DNA of 64,000 bases, taken from assembly GCA_007922305.1 (NCBI GenBank), contig ML677386.1, positions 11,699,830 through 11,763,829 on the forward strand, read 5' to 3'. Origin of the DNA: Dermatemys mawii. Its lineage: Eukaryota > Chordata > Testudines > Dermatemydidae. Made by a program: the position numbers and the translations under genes. Of the stretch, positions 61,201-64,000 are shown in pieces; position 1 is the first letter of the stretch, and each line of letters starts with the position of its first letter. The notes beneath the pieces are model-generated. The model was not told the DNA's origin. It ran no database searches and worked only from the letters and a program-made list of their open reading frames with translations.

Positions 61201-64000
61201 CAGAAATTGGGTCTTTACCTACCTGATATTTACTGCCACTCACTGAGAGAGAGATAAATTGGTGGAAAAGATCTTGCTCATTCTGATTTGTAACATCTTT
61301 GAGATGTTCTTCCAATACCAAGTCTAAGGTTTTTGGATATCTGCCAACAACAAAGAGAAACAGGTTCTGCACAGAGAATTACTGTAGAAGTTATGTATCA
61401 ATTACAACAGAAATACATGCAGAAGATACAGAATGTGGGAACATTTATTTGAACCATAGGACCGGAAGGGACTTTGAGAAGTTTTCTAGTCCAGTCCCCT
61501 GCACTCAAGGCAGGGCTAAGTATTATCTCTAGACCATCCGTTTGTTCCACCTGCTTTTAAAAATGTCAAATGATGGAGATTCCACAACCTCCCATGGCAC
61601 TTCACTCCAGTGCTTAACTACCCTGACAGTTAGGAAGTTCTTCCTAATGCCCAAACTAAACTACCCTTTCTGCAGTTTATAAGCCAATTGCTTCCTGTCC
61701 TACCTCAGAAGTTATGAACAATTTTTCTCCCTCCGTCTTGTAACAACCTTTTATGTACTTGAAAACTTATGTCCCTTCTCAGTCTTCTCCAGAAAGGGTG
61801 GATAAAAATCAATGATGTAATTTTTTTTTTTTTTAAAAAAGGGGGATTTTTTTAAATTTAAAATCGGATTTTTTTGATAGATTTTCTCCTCAAAAAGCAT
61901 TTTATCTTTGGTCTTAATTAAGACTATGTCATCATGCAATGGGGATAATACATTCTAATTCTCTGTATGAGACAATATATTCATGTCATGTTTAAGAAAA
62001 GTTTAGTAAATGAGTTCCAATAGTTCATGGACTGGGGATCCAATTTTATGGGTTTCCAGGGGCTACTGTATAGATTATTTAGGTTAATCTTTTTATCTAC
62101 CCAATAGCACTCAGTGCTAAGTCTAGCAGAGACCATCACAGATGTTTAGTTTTGCAGTTCTCAAACTCTGGATTTGCCTCTCCAGAGATAAGATGCTTGT
62201 TAACAGCAAACACACTTTAAAATTACTAAATAAATAAATATATGGAGGCGAGCAACAGAGAGTCCTGTGGCACCTTAAAGACTAACAAAAATATTGAAGC
62301 ATAAGCTTTCGTGGGCTAATAGTAGCCCACGAAAGCTTATGCGTCAATACTTTTGTTAGTCTTGAAAGTGCCACAGGACCCTTTGTCACTTCTACATATT
62401 TGTTATTTGTTTATACTCATCCTTTACAATTTGACCTAGTTTCCACTTTTTATAGGACTCTTTTTTGAGTTTCAGATCATTGAAGATCTCCTAGTTAACC
62501 CAGGGTGGTCCCTCACCATACTTCCTATCTTTCCTATGCAGTGAGATAGTTTGTTCTTGTGCCCTTAATAATGTCTTTTTCAAAAACTGCCAACTCTCTT
62601 GAACTGTTTTCCCCTTGACTGCTTCCCATGGGATCTTACCTACCAACTCCCTGAGTTTTCTGAAGTCTGCCTTCTTGAAATCCATCATCTTCATTTTGTT
62701 GTTCTCCCTCCTACCATTCCTTAGAATCATGAACTCTTATTTCATGATCACTTTCACCCAATCTGCCTCCACTTCCAAATTCTCAACCAGTTCCTTCCTA
62801 TTTGTCAAAATCAAATCTAGAATAGCCTCTCTCCTAGTAGCTTTCTCCACCTTCTTCTAAAATAAAATTTGTCTCCAAGACATTCTAAGAACTTTGGATA
62901 ATTTATATCCTGCTGTGTTATTTTTCCAACAGATGTCTAGGTAACTGAAGTCCCCCATCACCACCAAGTCCTACCCTTCGGATGATTTTGTTAGTTGTTT
63001 AAAAAAAGCCCCATCCACTTACAATAAATTATAGTAAGTAATTCTTCAGAGGGTATTACTCTGATTGTGTTTTCATAAAGCTAGTCAATAATATGCAGAC
63101 CACTAGTGTAAATGATTAATAGAAAAGGCTCGGTATAACTTAAGAGTGCTAGGAGAGGCTAGCAGCTGAGGTGCTCAGATATTAAGAAGACAGTGAATAT
63201 ACAAGAATAGATTTGGCTTTAATTACATGTACCATAAAGACCAAAATTATGCATAAATCACTTAGCATACCTAAGTAACAAGTATGAAGTCACAATTAGG
63301 ATAAAGGTACCATAGGTAAATGTTATATGAACATAAATAAGAGAAGAATATATTGATTCACAGGTGACTTACCATACTTTCATATTGCACAAAATGCATA
63401 GGAAATAAAAAGTAACTTACTTTCTTTCAAGAAGTCTGATCAGAGGAAGAAGTTGTTTATTGAGCACAGCCATTTTGGTAGAATCAGATTCATTCTCCAC
63501 ACCATAGGAAATAAACTCTTCAAGAAATTTACTAAAATGACAAAACCACAAATCGACAAGACAATACTAATCATCAGTATTATTAACTGACACAAATAGA
63601 ATAGTTTGTGTGATTCATATCACATGTTATAAATACAGGTTTTCTTCAGAGTTTAAAGTATATCCCTAAAGTAATTTTCTCTCTGTAAGGCCCCAATCCG
63701 GCAAAGACTTATCCATGTATTTAACTCTGCTCAAGCAAGTAGTCCCAGTGAAGTCAAATAGACAGTGTTCAAACACCAATATGTTTGCTGGATCAGAGAG
63801 CAAGTCAGGACCCATGAAAGCTGGGAAGATAACAGCATTGTGTCAGAATGTCTAATTACTTTGTCACAAAGTAGGTACTACTGTAGCTGAAATTAAAATA
63901 CATTGTGGAAAATAATCAAAATTAGCTCACCAGGCCAGTAAGCGATCTAAATCCTTTTCCAGTGCTATACTTGTAAGTATGGCTTCTAGATGTCTCGTAT
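22164..64000 (-). CDS. HEATR1: HEAT repeat-containing protein 1 (UTP10 homologue), 3' part of gene, 37 coding exons
   Basis: A large nucleolar HEAT-repeat protein of the t-UTP part of the SSU processome, needed for rRNA transcription by Pol I and for pre-18S processing. The exons run from the right edge (partial) to the stop at 22164-22166 and total 5348 nt, i.e. 1781 residues plus 2 nt. All internal boundaries are GT-AG and phases agree at every junction. The full protein is about 2140 residues, so roughly 360 N-terminal residues and the promoter are off the window. Visible landmarks: HEAT-like helices such as [19 protein letters not shown], the BP28CT domain in about exons w31-w34, and the C-terminus ending GEPLHSYF. 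No frameshift or lost splice site was found. Residue numbers below count from the first full codon at the window edge. Exons are numbered w1-w37 in transcription order. Confidence 0.97.
22253..22882 (-). other. HEATR1 last intron
   Basis: 630 bp, AT-rich, no feature recognised. Confidence 0.5.
22883..22991 (-). CDS. HEATR1: HEATR1 exon w36
   Basis: 109 bp, residues 1717-1752. [16 protein letters not shown] and [17 protein letters not shown], the C-terminal HEAT repeat. Confidence 0.96.
22992..24908 (-). other. HEATR1 intron w35/w36
   Basis: 1.9 kb. Apart from a short poly-A run near the exon w36 acceptor I recognise nothing in it. Confidence 0.5.
24909..25067 (-). CDS. HEATR1: HEATR1 exon w35
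   Basis: 159 bp, residues 1664-1716, phase 0 on both sides. [15 protein letters not shown] and [19 protein letters not shown]. Donor GTCTGA is weak but fits the frame. Confidence 0.95.
25600..25740 (+). repeat. MIR/L2-like fragment
   Basis: 'gggcaagtcacttaatcc' and, further on, 'tctattttgtagatgagaa' then 'aactgagatgcaaggtta' are classic words of MIR/L2-type repeats, here in an atypical order, so it is diverged or rearranged. Confidence 0.45.
25939..26093 (-). CDS. HEATR1: HEATR1 exon w34
   Basis: 155 bp, residues 1612-1663. [19 protein letters not shown], then [18 protein letters not shown]. Donor GTACTG. Confidence 0.95.
26943..27111 (-). CDS. HEATR1: HEATR1 exon w33
   Basis: 169 bp, residues 1556-1611. 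[27 protein letters not shown] and [13 protein letters not shown]28CT domain. Ends with G of an Asp codon. Confidence 0.96.
27200..27304 (-). CDS. HEATR1: HEATR1 exon w32
   Basis: 105 bp, residues 1521-1555, phase 0 on both sides. [16 protein letters not shown] is the signature core of the BP28CT domain. Confidence 0.96.
27628..27762 (-). CDS. HEATR1: HEATR1 exon w31 (start of BP28CT domain)
   Basis: 135 bp, residues 1476-1520, phase 0 on both sides. [15 protein letters not shown] and [13 protein letters not shown]. By comparison with the human protein, the BP28 C-terminal domain starts around here. Confidence 0.95.
28437..28595 (-). CDS. HEATR1: HEATR1 exon w30
   Basis: 159 bp, residues 1423-1475, phase 0 on both sides. 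[18 protein letters not shown], then [18 protein letters not shown]. Confidence 0.95.
29285..29435 (-). CDS. HEATR1: HEATR1 exon w29
   Basis: 151 bp, residues 1372-1422. [19 protein letters not shown] and [12 protein letters not shown]. Donor GTGAGC. Confidence 0.94.
30113..30405 (-). CDS. HEATR1: HEATR1 exon w28
   Basis: 293 bp, the longest exon here, residues 1275-1371. An acidic [15 protein letters not shown], then LKLLCKCFG and [15 protein letters not shown]. Ends with AG of an Arg codon. Confidence 0.96.
30643..30783 (-). CDS. HEATR1: HEATR1 exon w27
   Basis: 141 bp, residues 1228-1274, phase 0 on both sides. [20 protein letters not shown] is a HEAT-repeat helix pair, followed by [10 protein letters not shown]. 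Confidence 0.96.
31171..31457. mobile_element. Harbinger-like GC-rich MITE
   Basis: 287 bp. Ends GTGTATGTCTTCACTAC and GGCTTGGTCTACACTAG (right end reverse-complemented) share 11 of 17 positions around a TCT-CACTA core. Flanked by TAA on both sides (31168-31170, 31458-31460), the TSD type of PIF/Harbinger elements. An internal inverted segment around 31200-31260 contains repeated ATCGAT words. No ORF. The family is abundant in turtles as far as I know. Confidence 0.65.
31970..32138 (+). repeat. Penelope-type fold-back with degenerate hammerhead-like core
   Basis: Two inverted arms of about 75 bp meet near 32050. The right arm reads CTAAAGA at 32047-32053, a stem-like AAGCTC, GAAA at 32072-32075, then 'gacagaag' and 'atattacctcaccca'. 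The layout is that of the turtle Penelope-derived 3' repeat. The CTGANGA element is broken (G to A). Confidence 0.65.
32238..32361 (-). CDS. HEATR1: HEATR1 exon w26
   Basis: 124 bp, residues 1186-1227. [17 protein letters not shown] and [16 protein letters not shown]. The acceptor ATCTAG (32362-32367) is required by phase; a longer open frame runs upstream of it to another AG. Confidence 0.93.
33259..33305 (-). CDS. HEATR1: HEATR1 exon w25 (47-bp microexon)
   Basis: 15 codons ([15 protein letters not shown]) plus AG, acceptor AATCAG, donor GTACAT. It joins KK in w24 to R-LLEEVL in w26 and matches the family order 'KKxVExGGxExLxxLExRLL'. Confidence 0.9.
33998..34118. repeat. Inverted repeat, MITE-like
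   Basis: 'accagattccaaca' (33999-34012) is matched exactly by its reverse complement at 34102-34115. A second left copy (34022-34055) pairs with 34084-34118 with a few changes. The left side therefore carries a tandem half-copy. No clear target duplication was found. Confidence 0.5.
34455..34621 (-). CDS. HEATR1: HEATR1 exon w24
   Basis: 167 bp, residues 1115-1170. A charged variable part, then [18 protein letters not shown] and SFVKK. Donor GTAATG. Confidence 0.94.
35873..35999 (-). CDS. HEATR1: HEATR1 exon w23
   Basis: 127 bp, residues 1073-1114. [16 protein letters not shown] and [13 protein letters not shown]. Donor GTAACC. Confidence 0.94.
37374..37495 (-). repeat. MIR-like reptile SINE fragment
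   Basis: 'ggggcagggattacct', 'tgtctgtatggcaccta' and 'cacaatgagtccc', ending 'actacaatacacataataa', the 3' part of an amniote CORE-SINE. A related fragment in the other orientation lies at about 51935-52035. Confidence 0.55.
37574..37770 (+). repeat. Penelope-type fold-back repeat
   Basis: Left arm 'taggtaatatcgttcattgg', right arm 'ggtccaataagaggtatt', joined in inverted orientation around 37645. Followed by 'atatcctgggactgatga' and 'ctacaccaccac', the same tail as the copy at 48086-48425. Confidence 0.65.
37821..37837. repeat. (CA)n microsatellite next to exon w22 donor
   Basis: Eight CA units on the plus strand. In the HEATR1 transcript this is a (GU)n tract starting about 10 nt after the GU of the exon w22 donor. 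Confidence 0.9.
37847..38077 (-). CDS. HEATR1: HEATR1 exon w22
   Basis: 231 bp, residues 996-1072, phase 0 on both sides. [18 protein letters not shown] and [11 protein letters not shown]. The donor GTCAGA is followed within 10 nt by a (GT)n tract on the transcribed strand. Confidence 0.96.
38078..39737 (-). other. HEATR1 intron w21/w22
   Basis: 1.66 kb with a CR1 3' end at 39018-39168; otherwise unremarkable, with an A-rich stretch near 39668-39700. Confidence 0.55.
39018..39168 (+). mobile_element. CR1 LINE 3' end
   Basis: 'ggtgagattctgtggcctgc', 'caggaggtcagactagatga' and 'cccttctgaccttaaagtct' are hallmarks of the CR1 3' UTR of turtles and birds. A 9-bp taactcttt occurs just left (39001-39009) and right (39169-39177), perhaps a target duplication. 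Antisense to HEATR1. Confidence 0.88.
39738..39866 (-). CDS. HEATR1: HEATR1 exon w21
   Basis: 129 bp, residues 953-995, phase 0 on both sides. [20 protein letters not shown], nearly identical to mammalian HEATR1. Confidence 0.96.
39867..41549 (-). other. HEATR1 intron w20/w21
   Basis: 1.7 kb. Around 40300-40390 there is a short word pattern ('ccatagactctcaatggaag') seen in old reptile interspersed repeats; family not assigned. Nothing else recognised. Confidence 0.45.
41550..41671 (-). CDS. HEATR1: HEATR1 exon w20
   Basis: 122 bp, residues 912-952. [15 protein letters not shown] and [20 protein letters not shown], a highly conserved block. Confidence 0.95.
41831..41949 (-). CDS. HEATR1: HEATR1 exon w19
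   Basis: 119 bp, residues 872-911. [17 protein letters not shown] and [17 protein letters not shown]. The acceptor CTTAAG at 41950-41955 is preceded by a long pyrimidine tract. A longer open frame that overlaps it on the same strand is not coding. Confidence 0.93.
41950..43010 (-). other. HEATR1 intron w18/w19
   Basis: 1.06 kb, no repeat or RNA gene recognised. Confidence 0.5.
43011..43154 (-). CDS. HEATR1: HEATR1 exon w18
   Basis: 144 bp, residues 824-871. [17 protein letters not shown] then [11 protein letters not shown]. Ends with AG of an Arg codon completed in w19. Confidence 0.95.
43155..46184 (-). other. HEATR1 intron w17/w18
   Basis: 3.0 kb, two thirds of it a CR1 copy (about 43450-45605). 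A poly-A run of about 18 lies near 43332. The rest is unremarkable. Confidence 0.65.
43450..45605 (+). mobile_element. CR1 LINE, 5' part plus 3' end, internally deleted
   Basis: Follows a turtle CR1 from the 5' UTR/ORF2 start ('aagtataaaagaaggcaact'-like text near 43650, 'gcctgttcaggaaggacaag' near 43920) through endonuclease text ('tactatagaccacaa') and early RT text near 45180-45250. It then jumps to the 3' end ('gtggaatccccatcatgg', 'ggtctaggtttacatagt'). Most of the RT domain is missing and frames are broken. Antisense to HEATR1. Confidence 0.85.
46185..46291 (-). CDS. HEATR1: HEATR1 exon w17
   Basis: 107 bp, residues 789-823. [12 protein letters not shown], then the basic, Gln-rich [11 protein letters not shown], a charged linker conserved in the family. 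A 3-kb intron with a CR1 copy follows. Confidence 0.94.
46292..47574 (-). other. HEATR1 introns flanking exon w16
   Basis: Introns 46292-46824 and 46957-47574, AT-rich, no feature recognised. Confidence 0.5.
46825..46956 (-). CDS. HEATR1: HEATR1 exon w16
   Basis: 132 bp, residues 745-788, phase 0 on both sides. [19 protein letters not shown] and [15 protein letters not shown]. Confidence 0.95.
47575..47817 (-). CDS. HEATR1: HEATR1 exon w15
   Basis: 243 bp, residues 664-744, phase 0 on both sides. [31 protein letters not shown] and FQSTALGL. Donor GTAGGT. Confidence 0.95.
48086..48425 (+). repeat. Penelope-type double fold-back with hammerhead-like core
   Basis: Two inverted junctions in one copy. 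Near 48160, 'tttttagtgtctagca' is followed by 'tgctagacact'-type inverse text. Near 48325 'agagctcttctt' is followed by 'ctgaagagcagctc'. The right half carries CTGAAGA (48327-48333), AGCT/AGCT arms and GAAA (48352-48355), the order of a hammerhead core. The stretch that should follow GAAA is deleted. Confidence 0.65.
48700..48795. repeat. AT-rich low-complexity tract
   Basis: About 95 bp of almost pure A and T built from ATTATA/TAATTA words, partly self-complementary. Confidence 0.9.
49190..49357 (-). CDS. HEATR1: HEATR1 exon w14
   Basis: 168 bp, residues 608-663, phase 0 on both sides. LFEELQ, a Lys/Gln-rich stretch, then [17 protein letters not shown]. Confidence 0.93.
49358..50504 (-). 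other. HEATR1 intron w13/w14
   Basis: 1.15 kb. Contains an 80-codon open frame on the minus strand (50211-50453) that I do not recognise, and a G-run near 49374-49392. No repeat family assigned. Confidence 0.45.
50505..50677 (-). CDS. HEATR1: HEATR1 exon w13
   Basis: 173 bp, residues 550-607. [19 protein letters not shown] is a clear HEAT-repeat signature (conserved D/E-V-R-x-A-A pattern). Donor GTAAGA. Confidence 0.95.
50678..51278 (-). other. HEATR1 intron w12/w13
   Basis: 601 bp, no feature recognised. Confidence 0.5.
51279..51471 (-). CDS. HEATR1: HEATR1 exon w12
   Basis: 193 bp, residues 486-549. [19 protein letters not shown] and [11 protein letters not shown]. Ends with G of a Val codon shared with w13. 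Confidence 0.94.
51935..52035 (+). repeat. MIR-like reptile SINE fragment
   Basis: 'cttgtattgtggtgccca', 'cactgcactaagtgcac' and 'cagcccctaccccaaac' are the opposite-strand counterpart of the fragment at 37374-37495. Confidence 0.5.
52140..52640. repeat. GC-rich block with (GGGGGA)n tract, unclassified
   Basis: Composition changes sharply from AT-rich intron to GC-rich text with a short (GGGGGA) array at about 52525-52550 and other G-runs near 52350. It probably derives from an insertion; no ends or target duplication were recognised. Confidence 0.4.
53240..53388 (-). CDS. HEATR1: HEATR1 exon w11
   Basis: 149 bp, residues 436-485. ETWWNPESW followed by [11 protein letters not shown], matching the WWNPE signature of vertebrate HEATR1. 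Confidence 0.95.
53893..54076 (-). CDS. HEATR1: HEATR1 exon w10
   Basis: 184 bp, residues 375-435. [20 protein letters not shown] and a leucine run in MLLLLLKSF. Donor GTAAGT; the last base is the first of an Asp codon. Confidence 0.93.
54077..55969 (-). other. HEATR1 intron w9/w10
   Basis: 1.9 kb with a mariner-like MITE (54198-54380) and an old reptile repeat word near 55148-55220 ('caatgggacttactcgtg', 'gtgtttgcaagatcaggg'). No gene. Confidence 0.55.
54198..54380. mobile_element. mariner/Tc1-like MITE with perfect hairpin
   Basis: 183 bp flanked by TA on both sides (54196-54197, 54381-54382). Terminal inverted repeats start CAGGCACTCC on the left and CAGACGCTCC on the right (reverse complement), 19 of 24 positions matching. 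Near the left end 54208-54229 and 54232-54253 form a perfect 22-bp hairpin with a 2-nt loop. No ORF. Confidence 0.75.
55970..56167 (-). CDS. HEATR1: HEATR1 exon w9
   Basis: 198 bp, residues 309-374, phase 0 on both sides. [19 protein letters not shown] and a Cys triplet in VQCCCNS. Confidence 0.93.
56168..57612 (-). other. HEATR1 introns flanking exon w8
   Basis: Introns 56168-56823 and 56946-57612, each about 0.66 kb, no feature recognised. Confidence 0.5.
56824..56945 (-). CDS. HEATR1: HEATR1 exon w8
   Basis: 122 bp, residues 268-308. FEKVIKSIK and [15 protein letters not shown]. The acceptor AAATAG is weak; the frame demanded by w7 (GTA then G|CT) fixes it. Confidence 0.9.
57613..57824 (-). 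CDS. HEATR1: HEATR1 exon w7
   Basis: 212 bp, residues 197-267. [17 protein letters not shown] and [12 protein letters not shown], both recognisable in vertebrate HEATR1. Donor GTAAGT. Confidence 0.95.
57825..58150 (-). other. HEATR1 intron w6/w7
   Basis: 326 bp, with a poly-A run at its left edge; nothing else seen. Confidence 0.5.
58151..58239 (-). CDS. HEATR1: HEATR1 exon w6
   Basis: 89 bp, residues 168-196. [16 protein letters not shown]. Ends in the first two bases of a Trp codon completed by the first base of w7. Confidence 0.93.
58240..59262 (-). other. HEATR1 intron w5/w6
   Basis: 1.02 kb, AT-rich, no feature recognised. Confidence 0.5.
59263..59358 (-). CDS. HEATR1: HEATR1 exon w5
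   Basis: 96 bp, residues 136-167, phase 0 on both sides. [17 protein letters not shown] is the next HEAT helix pair. Donor GTAAGT. Confidence 0.95.
59770..59877 (-). CDS. HEATR1: HEATR1 exon w4
   Basis: 108 bp, residues 100-135, phase 0 on both sides. [17 protein letters not shown] followed by [10 protein letters not shown], a typical HEAT-repeat helix pair. Confidence 0.95.
59878..61222 (-). other. HEATR1 intron w3/w4
   Basis: 1.35 kb. An (AAAAT)n tract lies at about 61088-61125. No other feature recognised. Confidence 0.5.
61223..61340 (-). CDS. HEATR1: HEATR1 exon w3
   Basis: 118 bp, residues 60-99. [13 protein letters not shown] and the strongly conserved [14 protein letters not shown]. 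Donor GTAGGT. Followed upstream by a 2.1-kb repeat-rich intron. Confidence 0.95.
61445..61800 (-). mobile_element. CR1 LINE 3' end (minus strand)
   Basis: In plus-strand reading: 'ccagtcccctgcactcaagg', 'gatggagattccacaacctc', 'ccctgacagttaggaagttc' and 'tgtaacaaccttttatgtac', all standard CR1 3' region text in reverse. The 3' end is on the left. Same orientation as HEATR1. 5'-truncated, ending at 'cagtcttctccag'. Confidence 0.88.
61800..61905. repeat. A/T-rich 'aaatcggattttttt' repeat
   Basis: A T-run, an A-run and the words 'gggggatttttttaaat' and 'aaatcggatttttttgat', a low-complexity repeat that recurs in reptile genomes. Class unknown. Confidence 0.4.
62254..62390 (+). repeat. Penelope-type fold-back with perfect 20-bp hairpin
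   Basis: Arms of about 65 bp around 62320. The core, 62299-62318 and 62323-62342, is a perfect 20-bp inverted repeat with loop ATAG. The right arm reads GTAGCCCAC-GAAA-GCTTATGC then 'ttttgttagtctt' and 'gtgccacaggacc', a very abundant turtle repeat motif. The CTGANGA element that usually precedes the stem is absent. Confidence 0.7.
62440..63035 (-). mobile_element. CR1 LINE ORF2 fragment (minus strand)
   Basis: The minus strand encodes a short open piece (62491-62730) with [20 protein letters not shown], standard CR1 ORF2 text between endonuclease and RT. Plus-strand words such as 'gtcccccatcaccaccaag' and 'gattttgttagttgttt' extend it to about 63030. Broken on both sides. Confidence 0.82.
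63421..63531 (-). CDS. HEATR1: HEATR1 exon w2
   Basis: 111 bp, residues 23-59. [10 protein letters not shown] then [10 protein letters not shown], helical armadillo/HEAT-type sequence. Donor GTAAGT; ends with two bases (AA) of a Lys codon. Confidence 0.92.
63532..63930 (-). other. HEATR1 intron w1/w2
   Basis: 399 bp. 63688-63800 contains 'ggccccaatccggcaaag' and 'caagtagtcccagtgaag', words of an old reptile interspersed repeat also seen near 16990-17050 and, in the other orientation, near 55150. Family not assigned. Confidence 0.45.
63931..64000 (-). CDS. HEATR1: HEATR1 exon w1 (partial, cut by window edge)
   Basis: Fragment residues 1-22, with motif [11 protein letters not shown]. Donor GTGAGC follows. 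The 5' part of the exon is outside the window. It ends with two bases (TG) of a Cys codon completed in w2. Confidence 0.88.

Larger units (their letters stand above)
61341..63420 (-). other. HEATR1 intron w2/w3
   Basis: 2.1 kb, mostly repeats: a CR1 3' end, an AT-rich repeat, a Penelope-type fold-back and a CR1 ORF2 fragment. No host exon. Confidence 0.65.

Noticed and set aside
62491..62730. Small minus-strand gene with a charged product
   Set aside because: The product is CR1 ORF2 text ([15 protein letters not shown]), i.e. a retrotransposon fragment and not a host gene.
1..64000. Search for tandem direct-repeat arrays, CRISPR-like spacing or clustered novel genes
   Set aside because: None seen. 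Repetition in the window is explained by interspersed elements, microsatellites and inverted dimers.

Overview
The window is vertebrate nuclear DNA, almost certainly from a reptile and most likely a turtle. It contains intron-rich genes with canonical GT-AG splice sites. The interspersed repeats are several CR1 LINE families, Penelope-type fold-back repeats, a DIRS-like gag/RT fragment and GC-rich MITEs, a mix typical of Testudines. There are no operons, CRISPR arrays or prokaryotic signals.

Two protein-coding genes lie tail to tail, as at human 1q43. LGALS8 (galectin-8) is on the + strand. Its whole coding sequence was rebuilt from nine exons between 3216 and 19118 and gives a 315-residue tandem-repeat galectin: N-terminal CRD, 28-residue linker, C-terminal CRD. 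HEATR1 (UTP10 homologue, SSU processome) is on the - strand. Thirty-seven consecutive coding exons run from the right edge (64000) to the stop codon at 22164-22166. They encode 1781 residues plus 2 nt, roughly the C-terminal five sixths of a protein of about 2140 residues. Exon phases close without a gap in both genes, so both look functional.

Layout: 1-3215 upstream or 5' non-coding part of LGALS8; 3216-19118 LGALS8 exons and introns; 19119-22163 convergent intergenic/3' UTR region with candidate polyadenylation signals for both genes; 22164-64000 HEATR1. LGALS8 introns carry a CR1 nested inside another CR1 (about 5065-6830), a hAT-type MITE with target duplication (8621-8874), a Penelope-type fold-back (13756-13905), an LTR-like element (13933-14595), a degraded DIRS-like element (about 14700-16660) and a second LTR-like stretch (about 17263-17895). 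HEATR1 introns carry a Harbinger-like MITE, more Penelope-type fold-backs, CR1 copies in both orientations and a mariner-like MITE with a perfect 22-bp hairpin.

The genes themselves are ordinary and conserved. I did not find a convincing undescribed system. The observations most worth checking are a candidate long-linker exon of LGALS8 (12475-12660), the recurrent inverted-dimer structure of Penelope-type repeats with hammerhead-ribozyme-like cores, and an upstream 'poison' acceptor of one HEATR1 exon. All repeat family names come from recognising sequence and end structure, not from a database search.
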